Assembly: GCF_001679665.1 (NCBI RefSeq)
Contig: NZ_CP013244.1
Span: 1,744,980 to 1,808,979, forward strand
DNA from: Candidatus Viadribacter manganicus
GTDB lineage: Bacteria > Pseudomonadota > Alphaproteobacteria > Caulobacterales > Aquidulcibacteraceae
Direction of reading: 5' to 3'
DNA length: 64,000 nucleotides
Both the position numbers and the translations under genes were made by a program. The first letter of the stretch is position 1. Each line of letters starts with the position of its first letter. Below, piece after piece: positions 1 to 7,819 of the stretch. The notes below the pieces were generated by a model. The model was not told the origin of the DNA and made no database searches. It saw only the letters and a list, made by a program, of their open reading frames with translations.

Positions 1-12
1 ACGATCACGCCG

Positions 13-981
13 GTGTCCGCGCCGCCGCTGTCGCAGCGCCGCACCACGGTGCGCGCGGCCGTCGCGCATGCGCCGCGTGTGGCCCCGCGGGCGGCGTATC
101 TGACGAAGGCGGATGTGCGTGGCGAGTACCGCGCCGCGACGTTGCTGCCGCAGATGTACGGGGCGTGGTTCAACACGCGGCTGGTGGTGCGCTGGGCCGA
201 TTATGGCGTGACGGAATGGAAGGACGTAGACGAACGGGAGGGCGTGACCACGCGGTTTTCCGCGTTGACCCATGAACTCGGCATGCGCGTGCGCGATCGG
301 GTGGGCGACCCGGCGTTTCGGCTACATTGGCTCGTGCAGCATGAAGTGACGGCGCGCGGGTACGAGAGCTGGCTGCTGCTGAGTTTGCCAGTCGACGAAC
401 GGGAGGCCGCGCGCGCGTGGGTGGCGGCGCATTTGCCGTGGGCCGCCGGCGTGTTGGTCAACACGTTGGGTGTGGATGTGTGGCGCGCGCCGAATGTGAC
501 GGGGCGCGCGCATGTAGTGCATTGGTCGTTGGTGCGCGAGTTGTGGCGCGCGGTGGACCCGGCCTTGCGCGATGTCGATGAAGCAGGGCGACGCACCCCA
601 CTGCGCACGGTGTTGGGTGTGCCGGTGCAGGGGCCGCGCGCGGCGGGCGTGTTGCCGGACGGCGCGCGCCGGTGGTCAACGTCCCAAACGTTGGGGTCGC
701 GTGTGTGGGCGGCGGCGGCGCATGACGAACGCTTCGGGTTCGTGTCGCCGGTAGGGTTGCGCGTGTGGCGCGCGGTGGACACGGGGTGGGAAGCCGATGA
801 ATGGGGCTATCGGCGGGATGAAGCGGCGCGGCGCGCGGCCGTCATTGCCGGGATCACCGCGCAGTTTCCGCCCGGCCAGTCGGCGCTGACAGATCTGACG
901 CGCGAGAAGAAAATCCGCGCGTTTAACGACAGTCTGCCGTTTGATCCGATGAAGCGGCCGCGCTCACGTCCGTTGTGGTGA
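13..981 (+). CDS. Hypothetical protein, possibly a degenerate HUH/Rep-like protein
   Basis: A 322-aa frame opens with GTG, but the same frame is open to the first base of the window, so the true start may lie outside. I do not recognise it with certainty. The layout recalls rolling-circle Rep-like proteins of alphaproteobacterial plasmids and phages: an early FNTRLVVRW stretch, then a hydrophobic LLLSLPV strand near residue 125, and a late RRWSTSQTLG stretch near residue 220. In the relatives I have in mind the strand is preceded by an H-x-H metal motif; here that spot reads ESW, so any nicking activity would be lost. The + strand is strongly G-rich and C-poor with many GCGCGC and GTGTG runs, unlike the genes to its right, which suggests foreign origin. 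The function is unknown and the Rep link is an inference from memory of the family pattern. Confidence 0.55.
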   Translation: MSAPPLSQRRTTVRAAVAHAPRVAPRAAYLTKADVRGEYRAATLLPQMYGAWFNTRLVVRWADYGVTEWKDVDEREGVTTRFSALTHELGMRVRDRVGDPAFRLHWLVQHEVTARGYESWLLLSLPVDEREAARAWVAAHLPWAAGVLVNTLGVDVWRAPNVTGRAHVVHWSLVRELWRAVDPALRDVDEAGRRTPLRTVLGVPVQGPRAAGVLPDGARRWSTSQTLGSRVWAAAAHDERFGFVSPVGLRVWRAVDTGWEADEWGYRRDEAARRAAVIAGITAQFPPGQSALTDLTREKKIRAFNDSLPFDPMKRPRSRPLW

Positions 982-1052
982 TGCACAGAATGGGAGGCGC
1001 GCGCACGAACCCCGCGCCTCCCCTTTCGTGATTGGTTCTTCCGGATAAACGC

Positions 1053-1178
1053 AGGAGAGTAGAGATTAGTATTATGGGTAGTGTTGGTAGTGGTGTGGAG
1101 GGGTGGTGGTGTAGGTATTGGTATGGAGGAGGTAGTAGTATTGGGGGTAGTGGTATGGGTATGGAGTATAGAGGGGGT
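1053..1178. other. 126-bp tract with no C on the + strand
   Basis: Between the C at 1052 and the C at 1179 the + strand contains only G, T and A, in short variations on GGTAGTGGT, GGTGGTGG and GTATGG, without an exact tandem unit. In DNA this GC-rich such a run cannot be chance. RNA copied from the minus strand would be C-rich and free of G, the composition favoured by Rho utilisation sites, and the exonuclease gene at 1753-2271 is transcribed toward it. The G clusters on the + strand could also form G-quadruplexes. Confidence 0.8.
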
Positions 1179-1320
1179 CGAGGAAATAATGCGGTTTAAT
1201 CAGCGGAGTCACCACGCACTCGCGACGACTTCGGCCTGATTTTGAAGCGAGTGGTGAGCGATCGCGAGACAGACGCACTGCCGCAGCAAGCAAGTTGAGC
1301 TTTCACGCAAACGAACACAC

Positions 1321-1550
1321 ACCACTGAAGGCAGAGCTGCGCGAACTTGCGTTACTCGACGATCTTCAATCCGAGCCGCGTAAGGGTTCAATCGGTTCGG
1401 GCCAATTCGCCAAACTCCGCGACAACGGGATTGTGGTCGCTCAGCGAATTCCATGCGGAGCCGGAGACAACACTGCATGCGCGCTGATGCTCGCGCCAAG
1501 AAACCGGGACGGAAGGGCCGTCGCATTGATATGGAAACGTCGGTTCCTTA
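1321..1550 (-). pseudogene. Decayed 3' fragment of an EEP-family nuclease gene (second copy of 18158-18385)
   Basis: On the minus strand this segment encodes the last ~55 residues of an endonuclease/exonuclease/phosphatase protein. It includes the SDHNPVVAEFG motif with its catalytic His, then TGA, followed by about 70 bases of 3' flank. It aligns without gaps to 18158-18385 at a constant offset of 16,837 bases (for example both carry gatatggaaacgtcgg, at 1528 and 18365). Upstream of about 1550 the similarity stops and the frame meets a TGA, so only the tail remains. It is a remnant, not a gene. Confidence 0.8.
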
Positions 1551-1752
1551 GCGTCGGCTCACCTACCGGATTTGCGCGGTCTTTGGGTTGTGCAGCGCCA
1601 ATGCTCAAACCACCGCTCTTGAGGGCGCTCCGGATCCGTCAGCGCTCGGTGCCCTCCCGCAACGCGAGTACCTCTATCTTCGGAACGAGAAGCTATGCGC
1701 GCTCGTTTGAAACCGATCCGCAACCGCTAAGAGCGGGACGGGTTCAATTCCT

Positions 1753-2271
1753 TCACGCGATGGCTGCCCGCCTGTCGAGGCTTCTGGCCTCCATCCAATT
1801 CCAAACCGCTCTCGTGGCAAGCGCATCCGCAAGAGCACGGTGCGCAACGCCTTCCCACTCATATCCGACATGTTCGGCGGCGACGGTCAATTTGTGCCAT
1901 TTGAAATCCCCGAACCGCGGGTTCCTGACGCCTCGCGCACGTGCAAAGCGTAGCATCGCGCAGTCAATTGCGGCAGCGCTCCTCAGTCGATCCGGAAAGA
2001 AGCGCGTATCAAAGCCAGAATTATAGATGACGACACGCGCTCCGCATACGATTGCTTCGACTTGCGGCAGTAAGTCGAGGAGCCTCGGGGCCGTCGCGAC
2101 CATGTCGTCAGTAATGCCGTGAATAGTCGACGCAAAACCAATCGTTCGCTCTGGATTCACGAGAGAGTTTAGCAGGACCCGCCCGGTGTCCTCGACAATT
2201 GCTATCTCAACGAGGCCATCCGCCGGGGGATTGAGCCCGGTTGTTTCGGTATCGAGGAATACGGTTCTCAT
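1753..2271 (-). CDS. DnaQ-like DEDDh 3'-5' exonuclease
   Basis: A 172-aa single-domain exonuclease of the DnaQ/RNase T superfamily, which removes 3'-terminal nucleotides from DNA or RNA using two metal ions. The motifs are clear: ExoI FLDTETTG at the N terminus, ExoII IYNSGFDTRFF near residue 90, and ExoIII HRALADALAT near residue 145 with the DEDDh-type His. I chose the ATG six codons inside the longest frame because family members begin only a few residues before ExoI. No polymerase or proofreading partner is nearby. The DUF2786 and GTPase genes also read leftward but are separated from it by more than 400 bases. Stand-alone DEDDh exonucleases are common in mobile and defence regions; the substrate cannot be read from sequence. 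Confidence 0.85.
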   Translation of the reverse strand: MRTVFLDTETTGLNPPADGLVEIAIVEDTGRVLLNSLVNPERTIGFASTIHGITDDMVATAPRLLDLLPQVEAIVCGARVVIYNSGFDTRFFPDRLRSAAAIDCAMLRFARARGVRNPRFGDFKWHKLTVAAEHVGYEWEGVAHRALADALATRAVWNWMEARSLDRRAAIA

Positions 2272-2705
2272 GTTGCACCATCGGATCATTCGTTACGCGC
2301 CTGCCACTCCGCACGCGCCAAATATGCAGTGCCTGAAGCATCGCAGAGTCGCGGCAATGCGCGACACAGCGAAGTGCTCATTTCCGCTGATTTTCGCGTA
2401 ACGACTCAGAATCTCTGATGATTGGAGTGGATAAGCAGTTGCGCGATCGAGTTGTTCGAACAGCGTGCATTGAAATGAAACGTTCGTGGACACCTGGCTC
2501 GAGATGCTAGGCTGACATGCATACGCGAGCACCAGTCTATCGCGGCACGGCTCTCTTCGAGGGAAATGGGATCCTAGTGCGCAGCTGAATTGAACTTGCT
2601 GCGCCTTACGAAGCGCGGAACCGCAAGCTTCAGTGATTATTCTTGTGCCGTTGACCTAAGGCGCAGAGATGCGCTGGGGAGCGCGCGCTTCAACGGGCGC
2701 GCTCC
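2272..2705. other. Intergenic region without recognisable gene
   Basis: Short frames on both strands here show no domain-like pattern or convincing ribosome binding site. It separates the DUF2786 gene, which ends at 2706, from the exonuclease start at 2271, so the exonuclease promoter must lie here. I do not see a clear -35/-10 pair. Confidence 0.5.
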
Positions 2706-3671
2706 CTACCCGCCGCGTAACGAAAGCGCCGCCGCGATCACCAACACGCCGATGAGGAGGAAGAGGCCCCATCGTCCAACGCGCGCCAAGTCGCGGTCAA
2801 AGTCGGCGACGAGCGCGGCGCGCTTGGCAGCCAGGGCGGCTTGATAATCGCGTTCGCGCTGGAGCGCGGTTTCTGGATCGACGCGCTGGGATTGGTTTGT
2901 CGGCGTCTCGCAGCGCGTGCGCTTGTGTGACAACGGCGCGCCTGCACCCAGCGCCACGACGTTGGCGGCAGCCCAACCGGCGTTCATCGCGGCTTTGTCC
3001 CAGACGGTTCCCGGCGGCCATTGGCCATAGCCGACGCCGATGACGCCCGCGTCGTGCGCGGCGGCTTTGACGATCCCCGCCTTCAACACGACCAGCGCGT
3101 TCTTTGCTGCCCGGTGCGCCTTCTGCATCGTCTCGAACCGCTGCCGCAACCGCATCGCCATGGCGCATTGAAACGAGCGTCGCGCGACTTCTGCTTCGTT
3201 TGACGATGGCGGCGGCTTGTCGCGGCGATAAAGCGACCAAGAGTGTTTCAGGGCGGCGTGCACGATTTCCGCCAACGCGACCGCTGCGGCGACATCGGCG
3301 TGCAGCCCGAAATAGATCGGCGCGCCTAGGTGGGCCACGCTGGCGAACGACCGGCTCGCGGGGCCGACATAGACAACGTCAAAGAGCGACGCGATCGCCG
3401 TTTCGGCTTCGAAGGCGTAGAGATTTCTCCGTCCCTTTTGCGAGACGCCTTCAAAGCCGGTCCCGGGCCTAGTCCCCCGCTGATTGATCCGCTCGAGCTC
3501 CTCGAGCGTGACCCCGTATTTCTCCAACAGCTGGCTCAGCAGCCCCGCGGCCGCTACCGCCTCTGCTTCAGTGCAACCGCGCTCAACTGTCCTCTCTCGC
3601 AGCGCCCGAATTCGCGCGGCGAGTTCTTCGGGGAGGTATGCGCGGTTCGTTTGATGGCCGTCGGCGACCAT
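2706..3671 (-). CDS. DUF2786 domain protein with C-terminal membrane anchor
   Basis: A 321-aa protein of unknown function. Residues ~15-55 (RIRALRERTVERGCTEAEAV...LLEKYGVTLEEL) match the DUF2786 pattern, a short helical domain common in phage and plasmid proteins and often followed by a larger domain as here. The C terminus has a charged, coiled-coil-like stretch (QRERDYQAALAAKRA) and then one hydrophobic segment (LFLLIGVLVIAAALSL), predicting a tail anchor in the inner membrane with the bulk in the cytoplasm. I start at the ATG at 3671 because the upstream extension overlaps the preceding gene and is low-complexity Arg/Ala. It lies 29 bases after the small gene at 3701-3955 and probably shares its transcript. 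Confidence 0.7.
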   Translation of the reverse strand: MVADGHQTNRAYLPEELAARIRALRERTVERGCTEAEAVAAAGLLSQLLEKYGVTLEELERINQRGTRPGTGFEGVSQKGRRNLYAFEAETAIASLFDVVYVGPASRSFASVAHLGAPIYFGLHADVAAAVALAEIVHAALKHSWSLYRRDKPPPSSNEAEVARRSFQCAMAMRLRQRFETMQKAHRAAKNALVVLKAGIVKAAAHDAGVIGVGYGQWPPGTVWDKAAMNAGWAAANVVALGAGAPLSHKRTRCETPTNQSQRVDPETALQRERDYQAALAAKRAALVADFDRDLARVGRWGLFLLIGVLVIAAALSLRGG

Positions 3672-3700
3672 GTCCGTGGCCTTGCGACTAGGTTCTGGAT

Positions 3701-3955
3701 CTATGCTCTTGGCGAATATGGCGGTGGCGGCAGCCGCCCGCGGGACGCGAACTCCGAGAGCACCAGCCCGCACAACGGCTCGGCCCGGTGCGCTGGCAGC
3801 CCTTCGACGGCCTCGAGCATCACATTCAACAGCGCGGTCATGACCGCGCACGCTGAAGCTTCATCGACGGGCGCACGCCGAGCGATGGCGCATTCAATCT
3901 CCGCCCAGAGCTCCGCGACCTCGACTTCAAAAACTGCAGCTTCATAGGGGTTCAT
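3701..3955 (-). CDS. Small hypothetical protein (84 aa)
   Basis: An acidic, helical 84-aa protein beginning MNPYEAAVFEVEVAELWAEI. The start at 3955 is set by a strong GGGGAGG ribosome binding site 5 bases upstream; the longer frame has no such site. It lies immediately upstream of the DUF2786 gene on the same strand, so the two probably work together. I recognise no domain. The composition (Ala/Glu helices, then a Pro-rich tail) would suit a small regulatory or adaptor protein, but nothing in the sequence fixes that. Confidence 0.65.
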   Translation of the reverse strand: MNPYEAAVFEVEVAELWAEIECAIARRAPVDEASACAVMTALLNVMLEAVEGLPAHRAEPLCGLVLSEFASRGRLPPPPYSPRA

Positions 3956-4343
3956 GCCTACCTCCCCGGCCGGCGCGCTTTCGCACGCCAGGGCCAATGT
4001 CGTTGCGCACACGATACGAATTTATGGTAAATAATTGCTTACCAGCCGGCGCCTCTGCCCCTCTTTGTCTTGCTTCAAAAATTACGCGGCGTCTGTCAGC
4101 TGCTCGCCTGTCGCGAGCGCGCACGCAGCCGCCGCGGGGAACAACAATGGTCGCGCCGCGCAGCCCTAAGCGGGCTCGGATCTTTGCTTACTGAACGCCA
4201 TCCCGAAATTGCGGAACCAAACTCGATATCCTCGAGCGTCCTCGCGCTGATCGGCGACGCAGGAGTTGGGAGCGACTGCGTTCTCCTTCAAGGACTCGTG
4301 AATGCAAAATCTGCAAGCAGCCGGCGGCGTCGAGCGCTACCGA
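3956..4343. other. Intergenic region with an operator-like inverted repeat
   Basis: About 390 bases without a supported gene. An AT-rich patch unlike its surroundings holds TGGTAA (4025-4030) and its inverse TTACCA (4039-4044), separated by 8 bases. This is just upstream of the small gene read leftward from 3955 and could be a regulator binding site or part of its promoter. Other frames here are not convincing. Confidence 0.4.
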
Positions 4344-6611
4344 CTAGCCGCCCGATGGATTTGGCTTGGTGTCGAGTTTTTCCAGCGCTGCCACGACGGC
4401 TGAACCGACGAGCGTCCTAACGTCCTGGGCAAATTCCTGGATGCGCCGCAAGTCTTGGCCGGAGGACGCGGGGATCGGCGCCCATTCTTCATAGAGCTCT
4501 TCAATCCGGTGATGACGGCGGCGCGCGCTTCCTGTCCCACTGAAGCCATGAGCCTCCTGCCATTGCGGTTGCGGCTTTTCCCGCAATTGTTGCCTACAAA
4601 AGCGGGCAAGCTCGCGAGAGATCTCACTCTTAATTGCGTCGAGGATGACACGCTTATCGTCGTCGTTGGGGGCGCCCTCCCATGCGAGCGGCCTTTCGAC
4701 AAACTGAGCAATGGCAGTGCTCATCGACTGCAAGAGATTGGACGCCGGGCGCACATGATAGCCATCGTCAAAGCCTTCTGCGTAGCGTCGGCTCATCGCT
4801 TTGACCGACTGCCAAGGCAACGCTGAGGTTGACGCGTCGCGGTCAAGGCCAAGATAGCCGCGCCACTTCGCGCGAAACTCGCTCACGCCCTGATGGACAG
4901 CCAGGATCCATAAATCGTCCGCGTAGGTCGGCCGCGCGTCCTGCGGCGCAGGCGGCTCAACCCCTGCTGTGAGACGCACGAGCAAGGCATTGAGCTCGCT
5001 CTTGGCGGCGTCCGGCGAAGCCTGCTGCAACGACCCGAGATAGAAAGCGTTGTCGCGCAGGTGCGTCAACATTTGGCGCGCCACGTCTTCGGTCAGCAGT
5101 TTCGCAAGTTGATTTTCGAGGACGTTGCGAACGCCGCCAAACACATGATCCTTTTTCGCGCTAAAGCTTCCCAGATTGTCGCCGCGCACGGAATCCATGC
5201 GTGTGAAGGCGATGAGCGTTTTCGCGGTATGGCCGGAAGCGCCAATCGCCTCCAAGATCTTACCGCCATCATATCCAAACGGCGCGACGCCGCTGTGCAT
5301 CAGAACGATCGCGTCGCAATCGGGAAAGCGCGCGACCACGTAGTCGGGCACGTCTACGCTGGCGCTGGCCTTGTGCCCGACGCCTTCTGTGTCGATCAAC
5401 ACCATGCGAACCTGTTTGGCGTCAGACCATTCCGGCCGGAACGGCCCAGCCACCCGCACGCCATTCACAAGCGGGGTGAGCAGCGTCCCCCAGCGTCGGC
5501 GGTCATTGCCTGAGAAGAAGCGCACCTGCTCGAGAAAAGTTTGCCGCGCGTCGGCATCGGCGTCAGCGCGCCACGCGCGCGGCCAACCGGTCGTCGTTTT
5601 TGTCCATGCGCCGCCCTCCACAGCGTCGAACCTGCTCTTGAGGTCCTCCAGGAGGTCGGAGACGAGTACGCCGTAGGCGTCGAGCTCCTCGCCCAGCACT
5701 TGAATGGCGTCGGTTCTTTCATCCTTGGCCATGTCCTTGGCCTCAGGCGTTTTGTGCTCGAACTGCCAGCGCGCCTCTGCGGCAATAGCGTGGATGATGG
5801 AAACATGAGATTTCAGCCGAGCCTCGAGGCGTTCTTGGTCGCGCTTCGAGACCGATGCGGTGGCATCTTCCGCCGCATCGTCGATGTCTGCTTGGGTCTC
5901 GTAGGGGTCGTCATCCTCATCTTGCGTTGGCCAGTCGCCCAGCGCGTACTTCAAGCGAAAGCGCATATCGCTGCGCTCGAGCAACGCTTTGGCGATGGTC
6001 GCATCCGGCGTCGACGGATCGATCGCCTCCCACAGCGCAGCCGACACGCATTGGCGAACCTCGAAGTCCGCCTCTTCTTCCGACATGAAGGTCACGACGG
6101 CGGCGTAGCGATCCGCGCCGACGATCACTTCGGTCTCGGCGGTGGTGGTACGATTGACCGATGTGGCGGGGAAGCGGTCGCGCGTGGGATGCGCGCCAAT
6201 CAATTGGCGGATCAGAGTGGTTTTGCCTGCGCCCGGCGCGCCGAGAAACAAGATGCGTGGGCAGCCCTCTTCCCGTGCAGGAAACGGCAGCTCATCGTCG
6301 CGCAATCGCCGGTAGTCTTCCGGCTTCGACTCCAGCCCGTCGTAGAAGATCTCGACCACGCGGTCGGTGAACATGCCCGACGCCCGCGCCCGCGCCGCCG
6401 GCGAGTGCAGTGACCCATCCGCCAATAGCTTGTTCAGCTCGTCGACGAGCCGCTGGGCCAAGCGTGCGTCTTCCGTGCCCAAACCCTTGCGCACCTTGCG
6501 TCCCGCGCGCCCTGGGGTTGCCGGATCGGTCCGCAGCGGATGACGAAATTCTACTATAAATGAGCGTCTTCCAGGGTTTTGGCGCAGTGTTGCGGTGTAG
6601 ATTGTTGTCAT
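4344..6611 (-). CDS. P-loop GTPase/ATPase with integrase-arm-like N-terminal domain
   Basis: A 755-aa protein. Residues 1-75 (EFRHPLR, KVRKGLGTEDARLAQRLVDEL) resemble the arm-type DNA-binding domain at the N terminus of tyrosine recombinases. The rest is a large P-loop NTPase: Walker A GAPGAGKTT at ~124-132, a G3-like DTEGVG at 407-412, and a G4-like TRMD at 470-473. These motifs point to a GTPase of dynamin/septin-like size, with a charged helical insert (~230-330) between P-loop and G3. There is no membrane segment. The ATG at 6611 has a GAGG site and avoids a 15-codon extension. I recall unnamed bacterial proteins with this same order but know of no assigned function. It lies in a defence-rich region beside an XRE regulator, so a role in phage or plasmid resistance is plausible but unproven. 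Confidence 0.75.
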   Translation of the reverse strand: MTTIYTATLRQNPGRRSFIVEFRHPLRTDPATPGRAGRKVRKGLGTEDARLAQRLVDELNKLLADGSLHSPAARARASGMFTDRVVEIFYDGLESKPEDYRRLRDDELPFPAREEGCPRILFLGAPGAGKTTLIRQLIGAHPTRDRFPATSVNRTTTAETEVIVGADRYAAVVTFMSEEEADFEVRQCVSAALWEAIDPSTPDATIAKALLERSDMRFRLKYALGDWPTQDEDDDPYETQADIDDAAEDATASVSKRDQERLEARLKSHVSIIHAIAAEARWQFEHKTPEAKDMAKDERTDAIQVLGEELDAYGVLVSDLLEDLKSRFDAVEGGAWTKTTTGWPRAWRADADADARQTFLEQVRFFSGNDRRRWGTLLTPLVNGVRVAGPFRPEWSDAKQVRMVLIDTEGVGHKASASVDVPDYVVARFPDCDAIVLMHSGVAPFGYDGGKILEAIGASGHTAKTLIAFTRMDSVRGDNLGSFSAKKDHVFGGVRNVLENQLAKLLTEDVARQMLTHLRDNAFYLGSLQQASPDAAKSELNALLVRLTAGVEPPAPQDARPTYADDLWILAVHQGVSEFRAKWRGYLGLDRDASTSALPWQSVKAMSRRYAEGFDDGYHVRPASNLLQSMSTAIAQFVERPLAWEGAPNDDDKRVILDAIKSEISRELARFCRQQLREKPQPQWQEAHGFSGTGSARRRHHRIEELYEEWAPIPASSGQDLRRIQEFAQDVRTLVGSAVVAALEKLDTKPNPSGG

Positions 6612-6821
6612 GTCGACCTCGATGTTCCGCGGTGTTCCTAGCGCCCGGACAATCATGCTGTCAAGCGTTCTGGCACACCGTGGAACATCGTGCCGCTAGC
6701 CGCGCCTGGCTGCGTCACTGATAGGGTTCAAGCTAACGCCGCGAAGGGTTCAATCTGGTGCGCGTCAGCTCAGGCCAAGCGGCCGACCCGCGCATACGGA
6801 ACCCAACCGCATAGGCGCGAC

Positions 6822-7703
6822 CTACGGCTCCACCGCAACCGCTTCGGGCTGGGTGACGATCGCCACCTTTCCCACCAACACCGACACGAGATCGCGTTCC
6901 GAGCGCGCCGGCAGCGCGACGAAGTCGGCAGGGTCGAGATGCGGCAGCAACGCCAAGCGCTCGCCGTCCCAGTGTACGAAGCCAAGCTCGACGCGCCTGC
7001 CGACTCGCACCGCATAGATCTCGTGGGCTTCGAGCGGCAGAAATCGCTGCGTGAGGATTGCATAGAAGCCGGGCAACAGCAGCGACGGCGCCCTACGGCC
7101 GCTTTCCTCGGTGAGCCGATAGGCGAACGGATTCACGAGGTCGCGGACATGCGCCCTCAGCACGTCGTCCGCCATCACGGCAAGGCCCAGATGTTTGGCG
7201 CTTTGACGCGCCTCGGGACGGTCCGGGTCGGCCCCGACTTTGAGCAGCGAGATGGGCTCGGACGTGTGTAAAGCCAGCGTTTCCAAGGCGCGCGCGCTGA
7301 GGCGCTTTGCATCCAGCATCTTGCTTTCGACACTCTGTGCATAGTGCGCGCGTACTGGTGGAAGCTGCGCAATTGCGTGCCTAGGTTCGCGTTTGATCGC
7401 GGCGATCGCGCGTTCAGCGATCCGCGCGGAATCAAGCGCTCCGGCCCAGGTGGCGTTTCCCGCCCGCAATCGCGCCCACGCCTTGTAGCTCTCGGGATCC
7501 TCCCCGAGCGCTTCGGCCAGCGCCGCGGCGACGTTTTCGCTCGGTACTTTTTCGCCGCGCTCGATCCGCAACACGTACGAGGCGGCCTTCAGTCCCGCCC
7601 TTTGCGCAAGGTCGGCCAAGGACAGCTTGAGCTGGCGACGCCGCTCCTTGATCCGCGCCGCCATGGGATCGGTCTCGATCGAGGGGGGATTTTTTTTCGA
7701 CAT
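6822..7703 (-). CDS. XRE-family regulator with S24-like C-terminal region
   Basis: A 293-aa protein. Residues 14-70 form an XRE helix-turn-helix (RIKERRRQLKLSLADLAQRAG ... ALAEALGEDPESYKAW). The C-terminal ~75 residues (EIYAVRVGRRVELGFVHWDG ... LPARSERDLVSVLVGKVAIV) resemble the beta-rich LexA/CI (S24) fold, but I see no clear Ser-Lys dyad. It is divergent from the PQQ-propeller gene across 116 bases that contain two palindromes, one only 10 bases before its own ATG, so autoregulation and control of the neighbour are likely. Codons 3-6 contain an A8 run followed closely by C6, a tract prone to slippage. It may act as a repressor of the neighbouring genes or as an island regulator. Confidence 0.8.
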   Translation of the reverse strand: MSKKNPPSIETDPMAARIKERRRQLKLSLADLAQRAGLKAASYVLRIERGEKVPSENVAAALAEALGEDPESYKAWARLRAGNATWAGALDSARIAERAIAAIKREPRHAIAQLPPVRAHYAQSVESKMLDAKRLSARALETLALHTSEPISLLKVGADPDRPEARQSAKHLGLAVMADDVLRAHVRDLVNPFAYRLTEESGRRAPSLLLPGFYAILTQRFLPLEAHEIYAVRVGRRVELGFVHWDGERLALLPHLDPADFVALPARSERDLVSVLVGKVAIVTQPEAVAVEP

Positions 7704-7713
7704 AAGAATTCAG

Positions 7714-7728
7714 AGGGTCAGTGACCCT
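7714..7728. promoter_or_regulatory. Operator-like palindrome AGGGTCAGTGACCCT
   Basis: A perfect 7-bp inverted repeat with a 1-base centre, 11 bases upstream of the XRE regulator's ATG. Its position over the expected promoter or leader of that gene suggests the regulator's own binding site. Confidence 0.6.
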
Positions 7729-7757
7729 ATCAAAGTTTGCGCAGCATAGCCGCCTTG

Positions 7758-7779
7758 ATATTGCCTGACCAGACAATAT
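7758..7779. promoter_or_regulatory. 22-bp imperfect palindrome in the divergent promoter region
   Basis: The halves ATATTGCCTGA and CCAGACAATAT are inverse copies with 9 of 11 pairs matching. It lies about 40 bases upstream of the PQQ-propeller start, between the two divergent genes. Looser half-site-like words (ctggcattgcc, caggcaa) follow at 7786-7808. It differs from the 7714 palindrome, so two regulators or two modes of binding are possible. Confidence 0.5.
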
Positions 7780-7819
7780 TTTCATCTGGCATTGCCCATA
7801 CAGGCAACGGAGACCGCCC

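Noticed and set aside
1053..1178. Template repeat of a diversity-generating retroelement
   Set aside because: No reverse transcriptase and no second copy of the tract in the window; its bias is loss of C, not adenine-directed variation.
5541..6413. Long open frame on the + strand opposite the GTPase gene
   Set aside because: It mirrors the codons of the minus-strand gene, has no start signal or domain and is typical of antisense frames in high-GC DNA.
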